Shown: positions 37,098-47,191, numbered from the stretch's first letter. The stretch: 64,000 nt of DNA from Alkalibacillus aidingensis (GCF_014595945.1 NZ_JABXWU010000001.1:930001-994000), one strand, 5' to 3'. Program-made: numbers and translations. The notes: generated from the sequence alone by a model not told the origin.

Positions 37098-37874
37098 TTA
37101 TCGACGTTCATAATTCAACTCAAGAATTATAATTTCGACTCTTCTATTCTTTTGTCGGTTTTCTGCCGAATCATTTTCAGCAACAGGACGATATTCTCCA
37201 TAACCTGTCGCCTTAAAACGTGTCGGATCTAAACCTTGCTCCTCCACAAAGTAACGGAGAACGCTACTAGCTCGAGCAGTCGATAATTCCCAGTTTGATG
37301 GGTATCGGTAACTATTCATCGGGACATCATCGGTATGCCCCTCAACGTTGATGTCATTTGGAATATTATCCAGCAAAACAGCTACTTTATCTAGAAACGG
37401 CAAGAAGTCATCTATTAAACTAGCTCGGCCTGATTCAAATAGTACCCGCTCCTCTAAAACGAGGACAATCCCACGCTCTGTTCTGGTTGCAGAAACAACA
37501 TCATTTAGTTCGTGTTCATCCAAGTAATCTTGTATTTCATCATGTAACTCTTCTAAGTTCTCCTGGTCTTCAGCAATTTCCTCTGCTAATTCCTCGTCAC
37601 TTAAATCTGCATAATCCTCTTCATCAAGTAATCCCCCGTTATCCTCTTGATCTTCATGATCAGTAGGGTTCTCCAACGGTACTGCTGATGGAAGAAAGTC
37701 AAAAATCACATTATCACGATAAGACTCTGCAACGGCATTGAATTTAACCGCATCAATTTGTGACATGGAAAAGAGTAAAATAAAAAATACTAAAATCAAG
37801 GTAACCATATCCGAGTAAGTAACCATCCATACGGGAGCTGATCGTTTAGGTTGTGTTCTCTTTTTACGCTTCAT
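37098..37874 (-). CDS. motS: MotS, MotB-type stator subunit
   Basis: A 258-residue flagellar stator protein. One membrane helix (about 15-38) contains the ion-binding Asp22 in TYSDMVTL, then an acidic linker (about 70-120, rich in Glu and Asp) and a C-terminal OmpA-like peptidoglycan-binding domain (NVEGHTDDVPM near 190, then NRRVEIIIL). In Bacillus MotPS uses sodium or potassium ions instead of protons, which suits a saline or alkaline habitat. The start overlaps the end of motP by 11 nt, so they are translationally coupled. Confidence 0.93.
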   Translation of the reverse strand: MKRKKRTQPKRSAPVWMVTYSDMVTLILVFFILLFSMSQIDAVKFNAVAESYRDNVIFDFLPSAVPLENPTDHEDQEDNGGLLDEEDYADLSDEELAEEIAEDQENLEELHDEIQDYLDEHELNDVVSATRTERGIVLVLEERVLFESGRASLIDDFLPFLDKVAVLLDNIPNDINVEGHTDDVPMNSYRYPSNWELSTARASSVLRYFVEEQGLDPTRFKATGYGEYRPVAENDSAENRQKNRRVEIIILELNYERR

Positions 37875-38679
37875 TTTGCGTCTCCCCTACTAGCTCCTCT
37901 TGTTGTTTTTCTTTTAAGTCTTCATTTGATAGAAAAGCACTGAGTTTTTCTTCAAGGATTTTAGGGTTTTGTCCAGACTGAACACCGATGACCCCTTCAA
38001 CAATCACCTGCTTCATAAACACTTCTTCTTCAGTTCTGATGACTAGTTTTCCTGCAATAGGTAAGAAAACTAAATTAGCTAAAACCATCCCATAAAATGT
38101 CGTTAATAAAGCAACAGCCATACTTGGTCCAATCGTTTCGGGATTATCTAAGTAATTTAACATGAGGATTAAACCAATTAACGTACCAATCATCCCCCAG
38201 GCAGGTGCATACTCACCAGCCTTTTCAACAATCGCTCGACCTCGTTGATGACGTTCTTCCATTGCGGCAATTTCAGCATTCATGATATCGTTAATCACTT
38301 CCGGCTCAATCCCGTCAATAGCCAAATATATACCCTTCTTTATAAAGTTATCTTCCATTTCTTCAACTTCATTCTCCAAGGATAACAATCCCTCACGGCG
38401 TGCCTTTTCTGATAAAGATATAAATAATTGAATAAGTTCCCTTAGGTTATGATGATCTTTCTTAAAAGCTTCACGAAAAACTTTAAAACACAATTTCATT
38501 TCATTAGAATTAAAGTTCACTAATAAGGCTCCAGTTAGTCCTCCAAGTACAACAACGATTGAACTAACTTGAACAAACGAACTTACTCCTGATAAACCAT
38601 CATTAAAAAATATACCAAATAAAATCATGGTGGAACCTAGTGCGATTCCAATCGGTGTTAACAAATCTCTCTTTTTCAT
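37864..38679 (-). CDS. motP: MotP, MotA-type stator subunit
   Basis: A 271-residue protein with four membrane helices (about 7-30, 34-55, 150-170 and 180-205) and a cytosolic loop carrying the charged motor-contact region. EKAGEYAPAWGMIGTLIGLIL near 151 holds the conserved Pro of the MotA/TolQ/ExbB family. It forms the ion channel with MotS. It lies downstream of ccpA on the same strand, as ccpA-motP-motS does in B. subtilis. AGAAGGA precedes the ATG. Confidence 0.93.
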   Translation of the reverse strand: MKKRDLLTPIGIALGSTMILFGIFFNDGLSGVSSFVQVSSIVVVLGGLTGALLVNFNSNEMKLCFKVFREAFKKDHHNLRELIQLFISLSEKARREGLLSLENEVEEMEDNFIKKGIYLAIDGIEPEVINDIMNAEIAAMEERHQRGRAIVEKAGEYAPAWGMIGTLIGLILMLNYLDNPETIGPSMAVALLTTFYGMVLANLVFLPIAGKLVIRTEEEVFMKQVIVEGVIGVQSGQNPKILEEKLSAFLSNEDLKEKQQEELVGETQNEA

Positions 38680-38726
38680 TCCTTCTCACCCTATTTCTAT
38701 AAACCTGTCTAATCTATATATCGACA

Positions 38727-39728
38727 TTATTTTTCTTTTGTTGAGTTCCGATTTATAATTCGGTGAGGTAAGGTTACCTGTTCTTGTTCGATCGACTCGC
38801 CTCTTAGTAACTTAGTTAACAAACGCATTGAAACAGCACCAATGTCATACATAGGTTGGACAACTGTTGTTAAAGTAGGGCGAACCATAGTCGCCAATCT
38901 CGTATTATCAAAACCGATAACTGAAAGATCTTCTGGTATTCGAATCCCCTGGTCTTGCGCACCATGAATGACCCCTAATGCCATTTCATCTGATGAAGCG
39001 ATAATAGCTTTTGGGGGTTCTACTAAGTTAAGAAAATGTTTAACTGCATCCATTCCAGACTGATAACTTTCATCACCTGCATAGATCATTGTCTCATCAA
39101 GTTCGAGGTTATGTTCCTTTAATCCTTCTAAATATCCTTGCTTTTTCATCTCGTTAATTTGAGCGTTCAATGGTGCCGTTACAAAGCCGATTGATTCGAT
39201 TTCTTGATTAACCAATTCGGCAACCGCATCTTGCATGGCTTGCTGATAATTAATATTGACAGATGGTAGGACATTAGATTGATCAACCGTAGCTGCTAAA
39301 ATAACGGGTACACTCGCCCGTTCAAATGCCTCGATATGTTCATCAGTAACTGAGGACCCCATAAATATAACGCCATCAACTTGTTTTTCAAGCATATTGT
39401 CTAATAAATCGAGTTCCTTCGTTTGCTGTTGGTCTGAACTGCTTAAAATAATGTGGTACTTATACATGGTGGCAATGTCTTCTATACCTCTAGCTAACTC
39501 AGCAAAGAACAAGTTAGAAATATCAGGGATAATTACTCCTACAGAAGTTGTCTTTCGACTCGCTAATCCTCGTGCAACTGCATTCGGCCTAAAACCTAAT
39601 TCATTAATGGCATCTAATACTTTTTGACGGGTTGTTGGTTTAACATTTGTATTCCCATTTATGACTCGTGAAACGGTTGCCATAGATACATTTGCTTTTC
39701 TAGCAACATCATATATTGTTACTCCCAT
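38727..39728 (-). CDS. ccpA: Catabolite control protein A
   Basis: A 333-residue LacI/GalR-family regulator that binds cre sites with HPr-Ser46-P as corepressor. The helix-turn-helix ([21 protein letters not shown]) is at the N-terminus and the hinge helix [10 protein letters not shown] follows at 48-57. The length and gene neighbourhood (aroA upstream, motP downstream) are those of CcpA. A ribosome binding site (AAGGAG) precedes the ATG. A candidate target in the window is the cre-like site before ald. Confidence 0.96.
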   Translation of the reverse strand: MGVTIYDVARKANVSMATVSRVINGNTNVKPTTRQKVLDAINELGFRPNAVARGLASRKTTSVGVIIPDISNLFFAELARGIEDIATMYKYHIILSSSDQQQTKELDLLDNMLEKQVDGVIFMGSSVTDEHIEAFERASVPVILAATVDQSNVLPSVNINYQQAMQDAVAELVNQEIESIGFVTAPLNAQINEMKKQGYLEGLKEHNLELDETMIYAGDESYQSGMDAVKHFLNLVEPPKAIIASSDEMALGVIHGAQDQGIRIPEDLSVIGFDNTRLATMVRPTLTTVVQPMYDIGAVSMRLLTKLLRGESIEQEQVTLPHRIINRNSTKEK

Positions 39729-39866
39729 ATTCTCGACTCCTTATTTTAAGTTGGTTATTGTTTGATCATATTGTAAGCATATGCCAATATTCTATGTGCT
39801 GCAATAGTCTTGGGCTCCACATTAGCTTAAATTCACCACAAACAGTAATCTATTTAATGATTAATA

Positions 39867-40925
39867 TTAAAGATTCAAAGCTTCCATAAATTGTTCAAAG
39901 GTGGGTATGTCCATTTGTTGCTGTGAATCAGATAAAGCGACTGCAGGGTCAGGATGGACTTCAGCCATAATCCCATCTGCTCCAATAGCTAGAGCTGCTT
40001 TGGCAGCTGGTAATAACAAATCTCTTCTTCCCGTTGAATGAGTAACATCGACCATCACAGGCAAGTGTGTTTCTTGTTTTAATACAGGAACAGCTGTTAT
40101 ATCTAGCGTATTACGAGTTGCTGTTTCATACGTTCTAATACCACGTTCACATAAGATGATATCTCCATTCCCCTGCGAAATGATATACTCAGCTGCATTC
40201 ATAAACTCGTTAATGGTAGCGGCTAGACCTCTTTTTAATAAGATCGGCTTTTCAGATCGACCTGCTTCTTTTAACAACTCAAAGTTTTGCATATTACGGG
40301 CACCGATTTGAATAACGTCCAGATATTGATGAGCCACTTCGATATCTTTCGGGTTCACGATCTCGCTAACTACTTTTAAATCATGTTGGTCCCCCACCTG
40401 ACGAAGAATCTTCAAACCCTCTACACCTAACCCTTGAAAGTCGTAAGGCGACGTTCTAGGTTTAAAAGCTCCACCACGTAAAAGATTAATTCCCTGTTTC
40501 TTTACAGCTTGAGCAACTTCATCAACTTGTTGATACGACTCAATTGAACATGGGCCTACAACCAATTGTTGATGGCCGTTACCCACATCAACATTGTCAA
40601 TAGAAACAACCGTATCAGTCGGCTTCTTCTTGCGTGAAACTAACAATGTTTTACGATAATCATCCTCTTGTAATTCCTTGGCTGCTTTAAAAATCTCTTT
40701 AAATAAATGCTCAATCGTTGAATATTCAAAGGGACCTTGATGTTTTTCAATAATGTGATCCAACATCTCTCTTTCCCTAACTGGGTCATATGCTTTCATC
40801 CCTTGTGATTTTTTAATATCACCTATTTGTTTTACTAATTTTCCTCTTTCATTGATTAATTCTAATATTTTTATATTCACATTATCTAACTCATCTCTTA
40901 ATTGATCCAAATCATAACTACTCAT
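39867..40925 (-). CDS. aroA: Bifunctional chorismate mutase/3-deoxy-7-phosphoheptulonate synthase
   Basis: A 352-residue fusion. An AroQ-type chorismate mutase (about 1-85; [19 protein letters not shown] and VREREMLD) is followed by a type I-beta DAHP synthase (about 95-352; [39 protein letters not shown]). It starts the shikimate pathway, and the mutase domain gives feedback control by chorismate or prephenate, as in Bacillus AroA(G). AGGAGGCG precedes the ATG. It lies upstream of ccpA on the same strand with a gap of 138 nt. Confidence 0.97.
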   Translation of the reverse strand: MSSYDLDQLRDELDNVNIKILELINERGKLVKQIGDIKKSQGMKAYDPVREREMLDHIIEKHQGPFEYSTIEHLFKEIFKAAKELQEDDYRKTLLVSRKKKPTDTVVSIDNVDVGNGHQQLVVGPCSIESYQQVDEVAQAVKKQGINLLRGGAFKPRTSPYDFQGLGVEGLKILRQVGDQHDLKVVSEIVNPKDIEVAHQYLDVIQIGARNMQNFELLKEAGRSEKPILLKRGLAATINEFMNAAEYIISQGNGDIILCERGIRTYETATRNTLDITAVPVLKQETHLPVMVDVTHSTGRRDLLLPAAKAALAIGADGIMAEVHPDPAVALSDSQQQMDIPTFEQFMEALNL

Positions 40926-41010
40926 CTTATACGCCTCCTAGTTTATATGAAACTATATTTATGGTACATTATCTTTAATGAAGACTGTTTCCACATAGTT
41001 ATTGTCGCCA

Positions 41011-41046
41011 CCCTGGAAAACTGAACACACTTCACTTTTTCAGGGG
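41011..41046. other. Hairpin in the aroA / ftsA-like intergenic gap
   Basis: CCCTGgAAAA and TTTTtCAGGG arms enclose a GAAcacacTTC hairpin. It has no T run on either strand, so it is not an obvious terminator. The rest of the gap between the divergent genes (40926-41206) holds nothing else recognisable. A decayed insertion-sequence end is possible but unproved. Confidence 0.3.
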
Positions 41047-41206
41047 GGATTTAGTATATCAATCACATTTACATAGTTTAGTCCTTTAATGCAATCATCT
41101 ACCTTAACCTATAATTATAACGAACGATTAGGAAATTGTCATTAAGTCTATGTAAGAACCACCATATCTCTTATTGAGAACCACAAAATGTCGAGGTGAA
41201 AGGAAC

Positions 41207-43351
41207 ATGACTGATCAATTATTCGCACTGGATATAGGAACAAGAAGCATTGTCGGGATTATTTTACGAAAAGCTGATGATCATTACCAAGTTATTGATA
41301 TGGTGGCCAAAGAGCACCGTGAGCGTTCCATGTTAGATGGTCAAATTCATAATGTGTTAGCTGTTTCTAAATTGATTCAAGAGGTAAAAGAAGAGCTCGA
41401 ATGCAAACACGGTTCCCTAACCCATGTATGTGTAGCTGCTGCCGGTCGCGCACTTAAAACTAAAACTTCCACAGTTGAGGTTGATATTGCCACTCAGCCC
41501 CTTATGAATGAGGATGACATCTTTCACTTAGAGTTAGCTGCAGTACAAGAAGCTCAGTATCAATTAGCCGAAGAAGAACAAGGGGACTCAAGTACCCAGT
41601 ATTATTGTGTTGGGTATTCTGTTTTACATTATTATTTAGATGACCAAAAAATTGGCTCTTTAATCGACCAACAAGGGGAAACAGCTAAAGTTGATATTAT
41701 TGCCACATTTCTACCTAAAGTGGTGGTTGAATCTTTACTTTCGGCATTACAACGAGCTGACTTAGAGATGGAAGCTTTAACACTTGAGCCAATTGCGGCC
41801 ATTCAAGTATTGATTCCTCCTTCTATGCGCCGATTAAATGTCGCGTTAGTCGATATTGGTGCCGGCACAAGTGACATCGCGATTACCAATAAGGGAACAG
41901 TTACAGCTTATGGAATGGTGCCTAAAGCTGGAGATGAGATCACTGAAGCCATTAGCGAACAGTATCTACTAGATTTTCACCAAGCTGAAGAAGCTAAAAA
42001 ACAACTGGTCAGGGATTATTCAATGGAAATAGAGGACATTTTAGGTTTCAAATCTGAAGTTACTATTGAACAAGTCACAGAAGACATCCGTGATTCTATT
42101 GACCAACTGGCAGAAGCAATATGTAAAAAGATACTCCACCTCAATAACCAATCACCAAAAGCTGTTATGTTAGTAGGGGGTGGTAGCTTAACTCCTAATC
42201 TAACATCAAGTATTGCAACCAAATTACAGCTACCTGATCAACGCGTCGCTGTTAGGGGGATTGATGCGATTCAAGGGTTAAAAGGGCATGACCAACTTCC
42301 GATGAGCCCTGAGTTCGTAACTCCAATTGGGATCGCCATCGCAGCTAAGAAGAGCCCCGTCCACTATATAAGCGTGGAGGTTAATGACCGGATGGTTAGA
42401 TTATTTGATGTCAAACAATTAACGATTGGGGACTGCTTATTAGCTGCAGGTTTGGAACTCAAAAAATTATATGGTAAACCAGGAATGGCCATGATGGTTT
42501 ATTTTAATAGTAGAAAAATCACTCTTCCTGGCACATACGGAAAAGCACCAACCATTAAAGTGAATGGTAAGGCTGCCTCCATCCAAGACCCAATCAAACA
42601 CGGAGATAAAATAGAAGTGATCCCAGGAATTGATGGTGAAACACCAAGCTATACAGTTAAAGATGTAGTTGGGGAACAACAAGGTAAAACGATTTGGGTA
42701 ATCGATCAAAAAGTACAAGCTGATTCATTAATTAAAGTTAATGATCAACCAACCCATCTAGACCATCAGCTATTAGATGGAGATCACATTTCCTGGTCAA
42801 ATGTAGTTACTGTTAGAAGCTTTCTAGAAAATAACGGATTTCAGCATGTGATCGAGCAAATGAAGCCTTTTGAAATAACATATAATAATCAGCCACTAAC
42901 CATCTTCCAACAACAAGTTGATTTAACACTTAATGATCAGAAAACAACGTTAGATCAAACATTAGAAGATGGAGATCAATTATCATATCAACTTTTCCGT
43001 TATATTACACTAGATCAACTAGCTGAACGCTTAGACCTTGTTCTTTATACAAACCTAACAATATTTTTCAATAACCAACCTGTTGACATAACGAAGTGGT
43101 CTTATGATATTAAGCGAAACGGACAATCTCTTAATCCTGATGACATCATCTATCCAAATGATGATATTAAAATCAAGCCAAAAGACAGCGAACCATTTAT
43201 CTTTCAGGATATCTTTAGGTTTGTCGAGTTTGATTTAGATGAGGTTAAGGGGAAACGATTTAAACTTTATCGCAATGACGAAGAGGTTGGTTTCTCGGCC
43301 CCCATTCAAGAGGGAGATCAACTAAAAATTGCTTGGATCAGTCATGTTTAG
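41207..43351 (+). CDS. FtsA/PilM-like actin-fold ATPase with repetitive C-terminal half
   Basis: A 714-residue protein. Residues 1-370 have the FtsA/PilM fold: phosphate-1 loop ALDIGTRSIVG at the N-terminus, SHS2-like insert, phosphate-2 loop VDIGAGTSDIAI near 219, and adenosine loop MLVGGGSLTPNL near 330. Residues 370-714 are not found in classical FtsA. They contain about five copies of a loose motif like x-hydrophobic-x-V/L-N-x5-8-L-x2-L/I-x2-G-D-x-I (near 447, 515, 571, 627 and 690), which suggests small beta-grasp-like units. There is no C-terminal amphipathic membrane anchor. ATG at 41207 follows GAGGTGAAAGGAA. It is monocistronic. Function is unknown; a role in envelope organisation is inferred from the ATPase half. 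Confidence 0.85.
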   Translation: MTDQLFALDIGTRSIVGIILRKADDHYQVIDMVAKEHRERSMLDGQIHNVLAVSKLIQEVKEELECKHGSLTHVCVAAAGRALKTKTSTVEVDIATQPLMNEDDIFHLELAAVQEAQYQLAEEEQGDSSTQYYCVGYSVLHYYLDDQKIGSLIDQQGETAKVDIIATFLPKVVVESLLSALQRADLEMEALTLEPIAAIQVLIPPSMRRLNVALVDIGAGTSDIAITNKGTVTAYGMVPKAGDEITEAISEQYLLDFHQAEEAKKQLVRDYSMEIEDILGFKSEVTIEQVTEDIRDSIDQLAEAICKKILHLNNQSPKAVMLVGGGSLTPNLTSSIATKLQLPDQRVAVRGIDAIQGLKGHDQLPMSPEFVTPIGIAIAAKKSPVHYISVEVNDRMVRLFDVKQLTIGDCLLAAGLELKKLYGKPGMAMMVYFNSRKITLPGTYGKAPTIKVNGKAASIQDPIKHGDKIEVIPGIDGETPSYTVKDVVGEQQGKTIWVIDQKVQADSLIKVNDQPTHLDHQLLDGDHISWSNVVTVRSFLENNGFQHVIEQMKPFEITYNNQPLTIFQQQVDLTLNDQKTTLDQTLEDGDQLSYQLFRYITLDQLAERLDLVLYTNLTIFFNNQPVDITKWSYDIKRNGQSLNPDDIIYPNDDIKIKPKDSEPFIFQDIFRFVEFDLDEVKGKRFKLYRNDEEVGFSAPIQEGDQLKIAWISHV

Positions 43352-43431
43352 TAAATGTTAACCAATGATTAATCTTATGTAAGTGATTTTCCGACGAACG
43401 TCAGATGAATTTGGCATTCGTCGGAACCCAC

Positions 43432-44310
43432 TTATGTGACATGTATCTTCCCTCGATGTGAGCGTTGATACATTTTTTTGATTATTAATTGTAAGATAAA
43501 CACAATCGCGAAAATTAAACCAAGTGCTACTGACATAGCACCAGCAATAGATACATCAAACCAATAGGCGATTGCATAACCAACTACTGACCCTAAAATT
43601 CCTACCATCGCACTGACAGCAATCATAGTACTAAGTCGTTTAGTCATTAAATAGGCTGTCGCACCAGGTACGATCAACATGGTTACAACTAAAATCGAGC
43701 CAACACTTTCGAATGACGCCACAATTGACAAGGAGACCATCCCCATTAATAAATAGTGGATGAACACAACATTAATTCCTAATGCCGTTGCCAAAACTGG
43801 GTCAAATGAACTGATTTTAATTGGTTCGTAAAAGATAATCAATATGACCGTATTAATCACTAATACTGTTCCTAACATCCATACTGCTTGTGGTCCAAGA
43901 TCCACACCAAATAATGTGAGTCGATTCCAAGGAACAAAGGTAATCTCTCCCATAAGCACATGATCAATATCTAAATGGACTTGGCGAGCGTAAATGGAAA
44001 CTAAGAACACTCCTAAGGCAAATAAGCTAGTAAAAACAATTCCTATCGAGGCGTCAGTATGAATCCCTCGATTGTATAAAAACTGTACTAAAAACGCCGT
44101 TAACATACCAATTATTAGCGCACCGATTAACATATAAATTGATGATAAGCTTTGACTGATTAAATATGCTAAAACTATTCCTAGTAACACAGTATGACTA
44201 ATTCCATCTGATAACATGGCCATCTTTCGGATGATTAATAGACAACCAATCGTCCCACAAGTCACCCCTACTAAGGAACCAGTTAATATAATCCACATTT
44301 CATAACTCAT
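43432..44310 (-). CDS. mntD: Manganese ABC transporter permease MntD
   Basis: A 292-residue membrane protein of the ABC-3 family with about eight helices. The motif for ATPase contact, seen as SFDPVLATALGIN near 168, and GSILVVTMLIVPGATAYL near 205 are typical. It is the last gene of mntABCD, starting 1 nt after the mntC stop, and pairs with MntC to form the channel. A hairpin without a T run (about 43391-43426) lies beyond its end. Confidence 0.92.
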   Translation of the reverse strand: MSYEMWIILTGSLVGVTCGTIGCLLIIRKMAMLSDGISHTVLLGIVLAYLISQSLSSIYMLIGALIIGMLTAFLVQFLYNRGIHTDASIGIVFTSLFALGVFLVSIYARQVHLDIDHVLMGEITFVPWNRLTLFGVDLGPQAVWMLGTVLVINTVILIIFYEPIKISSFDPVLATALGINVVFIHYLLMGMVSLSIVASFESVGSILVVTMLIVPGATAYLMTKRLSTMIAVSAMVGILGSVVGYAIAYWFDVSIAGAMSVALGLIFAIVFILQLIIKKMYQRSHRGKIHVT

Positions 44311-45228
44311 CTAGATCACCTTATGCTTTCTTGTGGTTTGTTGGTTCTTATGTGAGCGTCTCAATTTTCTAAATACCCAATTCTTATAAACAATACCTCT
44401 TTTAGGGGCAAATAATAATGATAGGAAGAAAATCGCTGCTTCACATAAGACAATAACAGGTCCAGTCGCCACTCTTAAAGCCAATGTGCTAAAATACGTC
44501 CCCAATAAGCTGGCTATACCACCAAACGTTCCAGCTAATAAAAGCATCACAGATAATTTTTCCGTCCATAATCTTGCTGCAGCTGGTGGAATGATGATCA
44601 TAGCTGTCATAAGTACTACCCCAACTGTTTGGATCCCTATAACAATAGCACCGACTATTAGCAACATTAGTAGATTGTTAATCTTATTATAAGAGAGCCC
44701 CAAGGCTTTTGCGAAGTTGGGATCAAATGTGATCAACTTAAACTCTTTATAAAACAAAACTAAAACAGTGACTAATACTAGAGAAACGATGGAAATAATC
44801 TGTACATCCTGACTTGATAACGATGCAGCTTGCCCGAAAACAAACTCATCTAAGCCACTTTGATTTCCTGCTAAGTTATTGGATATATATGTTAATAATA
44901 CAACCCCAAACCCAAAAAAAACGGATAAAACAACCCCGATTGAAGTATCCTCTTTGAGTTTAGAGTGTTGAACGATATACTGGATACAGTATGTGGCTAT
45001 ATATCCAGCAATTACAGCGCCAATTAATAAATAAATAAGTTCTTTATCTCGAACAACGATAAAGGCAAGACAAACCCCTGGTAATGCTGCATGGGCAACA
45101 GCATCACTGATCAGACTTTGTCTTTTTAACACCGCAAAACAACCAATCATTCCACTTGTAATTCCTAAAATAGTGGTCCCTAAGAGTACCCATTGTAAAT
45201 TTGGATCTTGTAGCCATTCAAACATCAA
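44311..45228 (-). CDS. mntC: Manganese ABC transporter permease MntC
   Basis: A 305-residue ABC-3 family permease with about eight helices. The contact motif TFDPNFAKALGLS near 177 and GVVLMTAMIIIPPAAARLW near 212 are visible, and the tail is basic. It begins 7 nt after the ATPase gene stop and is directly followed by mntD. Confidence 0.92.
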   Translation of the reverse strand: MMFEWLQDPNLQWVLLGTTILGITSGMIGCFAVLKRQSLISDAVAHAALPGVCLAFIVVRDKELIYLLIGAVIAGYIATYCIQYIVQHSKLKEDTSIGVVLSVFFGFGVVLLTYISNNLAGNQSGLDEFVFGQAASLSSQDVQIISIVSLVLVTVLVLFYKEFKLITFDPNFAKALGLSYNKINNLLMLLIVGAIVIGIQTVGVVLMTAMIIIPPAAARLWTEKLSVMLLLAGTFGGIASLLGTYFSTLALRVATGPVIVLCEAAIFFLSLLFAPKRGIVYKNWVFRKLRRSHKNQQTTRKHKVI

Positions 45229-45235
45229 ATCATCC

Positions 45236-45991
45236 TCACGAATGTAATACAGATGGATTGGACTGATTTGTATTTAAAACCTGTAAACTTCCACCGTAAG
45301 TTTGCTGGATATTCTCTAAGGTAAATACTTTCTCAGTTGGACCAGCATGTAAGACCTTTTGATTGAGCAAAATTAACCAATCAAAGTATTCACTAACTGT
45401 TTGCAAGTCATGATGGACCACAATGACTGTTTTACCTTGCTTTTTCATCTCCTCTAGAAGTTTAACGATGGCCTTTTCAGTTGCGGCATCAACACCTGTA
45501 AAAGGTTCATCCATTAAATATATTGGAGAATCTTGTGCTAAAGCTCGCGCTAAAAAGACTCTTTGTTGTTGACCTCCAGAAAGCTCATTAATCTGTCTTT
45601 TCTCATATCCATCCATGCCCACTTTTTTTAAACAACTTTTCGCTGTATCAATATCATCTTTACTATTGCGATGCCATCTTTTTTGCTTTCTATACATACC
45701 CATAAGCACCACATCTAGAACATTTGTTGGGAAATCCCAATCAACTTCTTCTTTCTGTGGCACATACCCGACTTTTTGTCGCTGTTTACGGTAAGAGTCA
45801 CCTAGTATTTTTACATCTCCTGAGACTCTAGGTACGATGTCTAAGATCGATTTAATAAATGTGGACTTACCAGCACCATTTGGGCCGACTACTCCAACAA
45901 GTTTCCCAGTAGGAATGTTGACATTAATATCCCGGAGTACGAGTTGTTTTTGATAAGCTACTGAGACATCCTGCAATTCAATAGCATTCAT
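45236..45991 (-). CDS. mntB: Manganese ABC transporter ATP-binding protein MntB
   Basis: A 251-residue ABC ATPase. Walker A is GPNGAGKST near 37, the signature is LSGGQQQRVFLARAL near 137, Walker B is IYLMDEPFTGVD near 160, and the switch histidine is in VVHHDL near 197. It powers the importer with MntCD. It lies 21 nt after the binding-protein gene. Confidence 0.95.
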   Translation of the reverse strand: MNAIELQDVSVAYQKQLVLRDINVNIPTGKLVGVVGPNGAGKSTFIKSILDIVPRVSGDVKILGDSYRKQRQKVGYVPQKEEVDWDFPTNVLDVVLMGMYRKQKRWHRNSKDDIDTAKSCLKKVGMDGYEKRQINELSGGQQQRVFLARALAQDSPIYLMDEPFTGVDAATEKAIVKLLEEMKKQGKTVIVVHHDLQTVSEYFDWLILLNQKVLHAGPTEKVFTLENIQQTYGGSLQVLNTNQSNPSVLHS

Positions 45992-46012
45992 AAGATCCCT
46001 TCTTTTTTCAGA

Positions 46013-46942
46013 TTATTTTAATGATGAAACAATGACATCAATATTATGTTTAAACATGCCAATATAGGTACCTTGCTCTGTACCTTCTTCACCCATAGCA
46101 TCAGAGAATAACTCCCCACCAATAGTCACTTCTTGGCCTCTTCTTTCTGCTCCTTCAATGACTGATTCCATAGCACGCTCTGACACACTACTTTCAGTAA
46201 AGACAGCCTTGACTTCGTGATCAACTAATACAGAAACAATGTCCTGAATATCAGCCACGCCATAATCAGAATCTGTACTTAACCCTTGTATTCCAATGAC
46301 TTCAAAGTCAAATGCAGTTGCAAAATACCCAAAAGCATCGTGAGCTGTAACTAGTATACGACTTTCATCAGGAATTGTTGCAAGTTCATCTTCAGCATAC
46401 GTTTTTAATTCTTCTAACTCTTCTTGATAATTTTCCGCATTTTCCCTAAAGATTTCCTCATTCTCTGGTGAAAATTCACTCAATTCATCAGCAATGTAGT
46501 TAACAACAAGAGCCCATAAATCTAAATCAAACCAAATATGGGGATCTACCTCATTTGGATTTTCCATATCCTGCTGCAGTTGGTCGTCTGGAAGACCATT
46601 AGCTACAGCTTTTGTTGGTTTTTCACTATCTATTTGTTCTAGTATATCACCCATATTGCCTTCTAAATGCAACCCATTATAAAAAATCATATCCGCATTT
46701 CCGAGTTTACGAATATCACTTTGAGTTGCCTGATATAAGTGTGGGTCAACTCCAGGCCCCATTAGTGCCTCCACTTCTACTAAGTCCCCACCAACATTCG
46801 TCACTGCATCTGCAATTTGGCCCGTTGTTGTTGTAATAACAATTTCACCATTTTGTCCTTTTCCATTATTCTCACCACTACCACAAGCAGCCAAGAACAG
46901 GATCATCACAATGGCAAACATCATCATAAACTTTTTCACCAA
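46013..46942 (-). CDS. mntA: Manganese-binding lipoprotein MntA
   Basis: A 309-residue cluster A-I metal-binding protein. The signal peptide ends in the lipobox LAAC (near residue 20). Metal-ligand histidines are in GVDPHLYQ near 74, VDPHIWFD near 124 and TAHDAFGYF near 190, plus an acidic ligand near the C-terminus. The start is TTG at 46942 or GTG at 46939, after AAAGGAAAG; the two cannot be separated by spacing. It heads mntABCD. Family members carry Mn or Zn; the adjacent MntR and MntR-like boxes favour manganese. Confidence 0.92.
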   Translation of the reverse strand: MVKKFMMMFAIVMILFLAACGSGENNGKGQNGEIVITTTTGQIADAVTNVGGDLVEVEALMGPGVDPHLYQATQSDIRKLGNADMIFYNGLHLEGNMGDILEQIDSEKPTKAVANGLPDDQLQQDMENPNEVDPHIWFDLDLWALVVNYIADELSEFSPENEEIFRENAENYQEELEELKTYAEDELATIPDESRILVTAHDAFGYFATAFDFEVIGIQGLSTDSDYGVADIQDIVSVLVDHEVKAVFTESSVSERAMESVIEGAERRGQEVTIGGELFSDAMGEEGTEQGTYIGMFKHNIDVIVSSLK

Positions 46943-46970
46943 TCATCTTTCCTTTCTGTCATCTCAAAAG

Positions 46971-46985
46971 TTGACCTAAGGCAAA
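46971..46985 (-). promoter_or_regulatory. MntR-box-like site proximal to mntA
   Basis: TTGACCTAAGGCAAA is a near palindrome resembling the MntR operator TTTGCCTTAAGGAAA. It lies about 30 nt upstream of mntA. Confidence 0.6.
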
Positions 46986-47041
46986 TTCTTAATTAAAAAA
47001 ATCTATCTTATGTTTATGTCACTCATTTTTAATGGTTACAC

Positions 47042-47060
47042 TTTTTGCCCTCAGGCAAAT
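47042..47060. promoter_or_regulatory. MntR-box-like palindrome between mntA and mntR
   Basis: TTTTTGCCCTCAGGCAAAT contains the perfect arms TTTGCC and GGCAAA with a 4-nt centre, close to the MntR operator. It lies about 100 nt upstream of mntA and 130 nt upstream of mntR. Confidence 0.7.
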
Positions 47061-47191
47061 TTATTTGCATAAGTAAAATTTAATACAAATGATGTGAATT
47101 GTCAATATCTTTAAATCTGTCCTATTAATTCTTTTTCAATCAGTCATAATTTGATAAAATAAGGTGTAATCAACTTTTTCGGAGGTAAGAC

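Noticed and set aside
43387-43430. Hairpin TTCCGACGAA/TTCGTCGGAA as a terminator of the ftsA-like gene
   Set aside because: The stem is good, but neither strand has a T run after it, so I did not annotate it as a terminator; it may still be a weak bidirectional stop.
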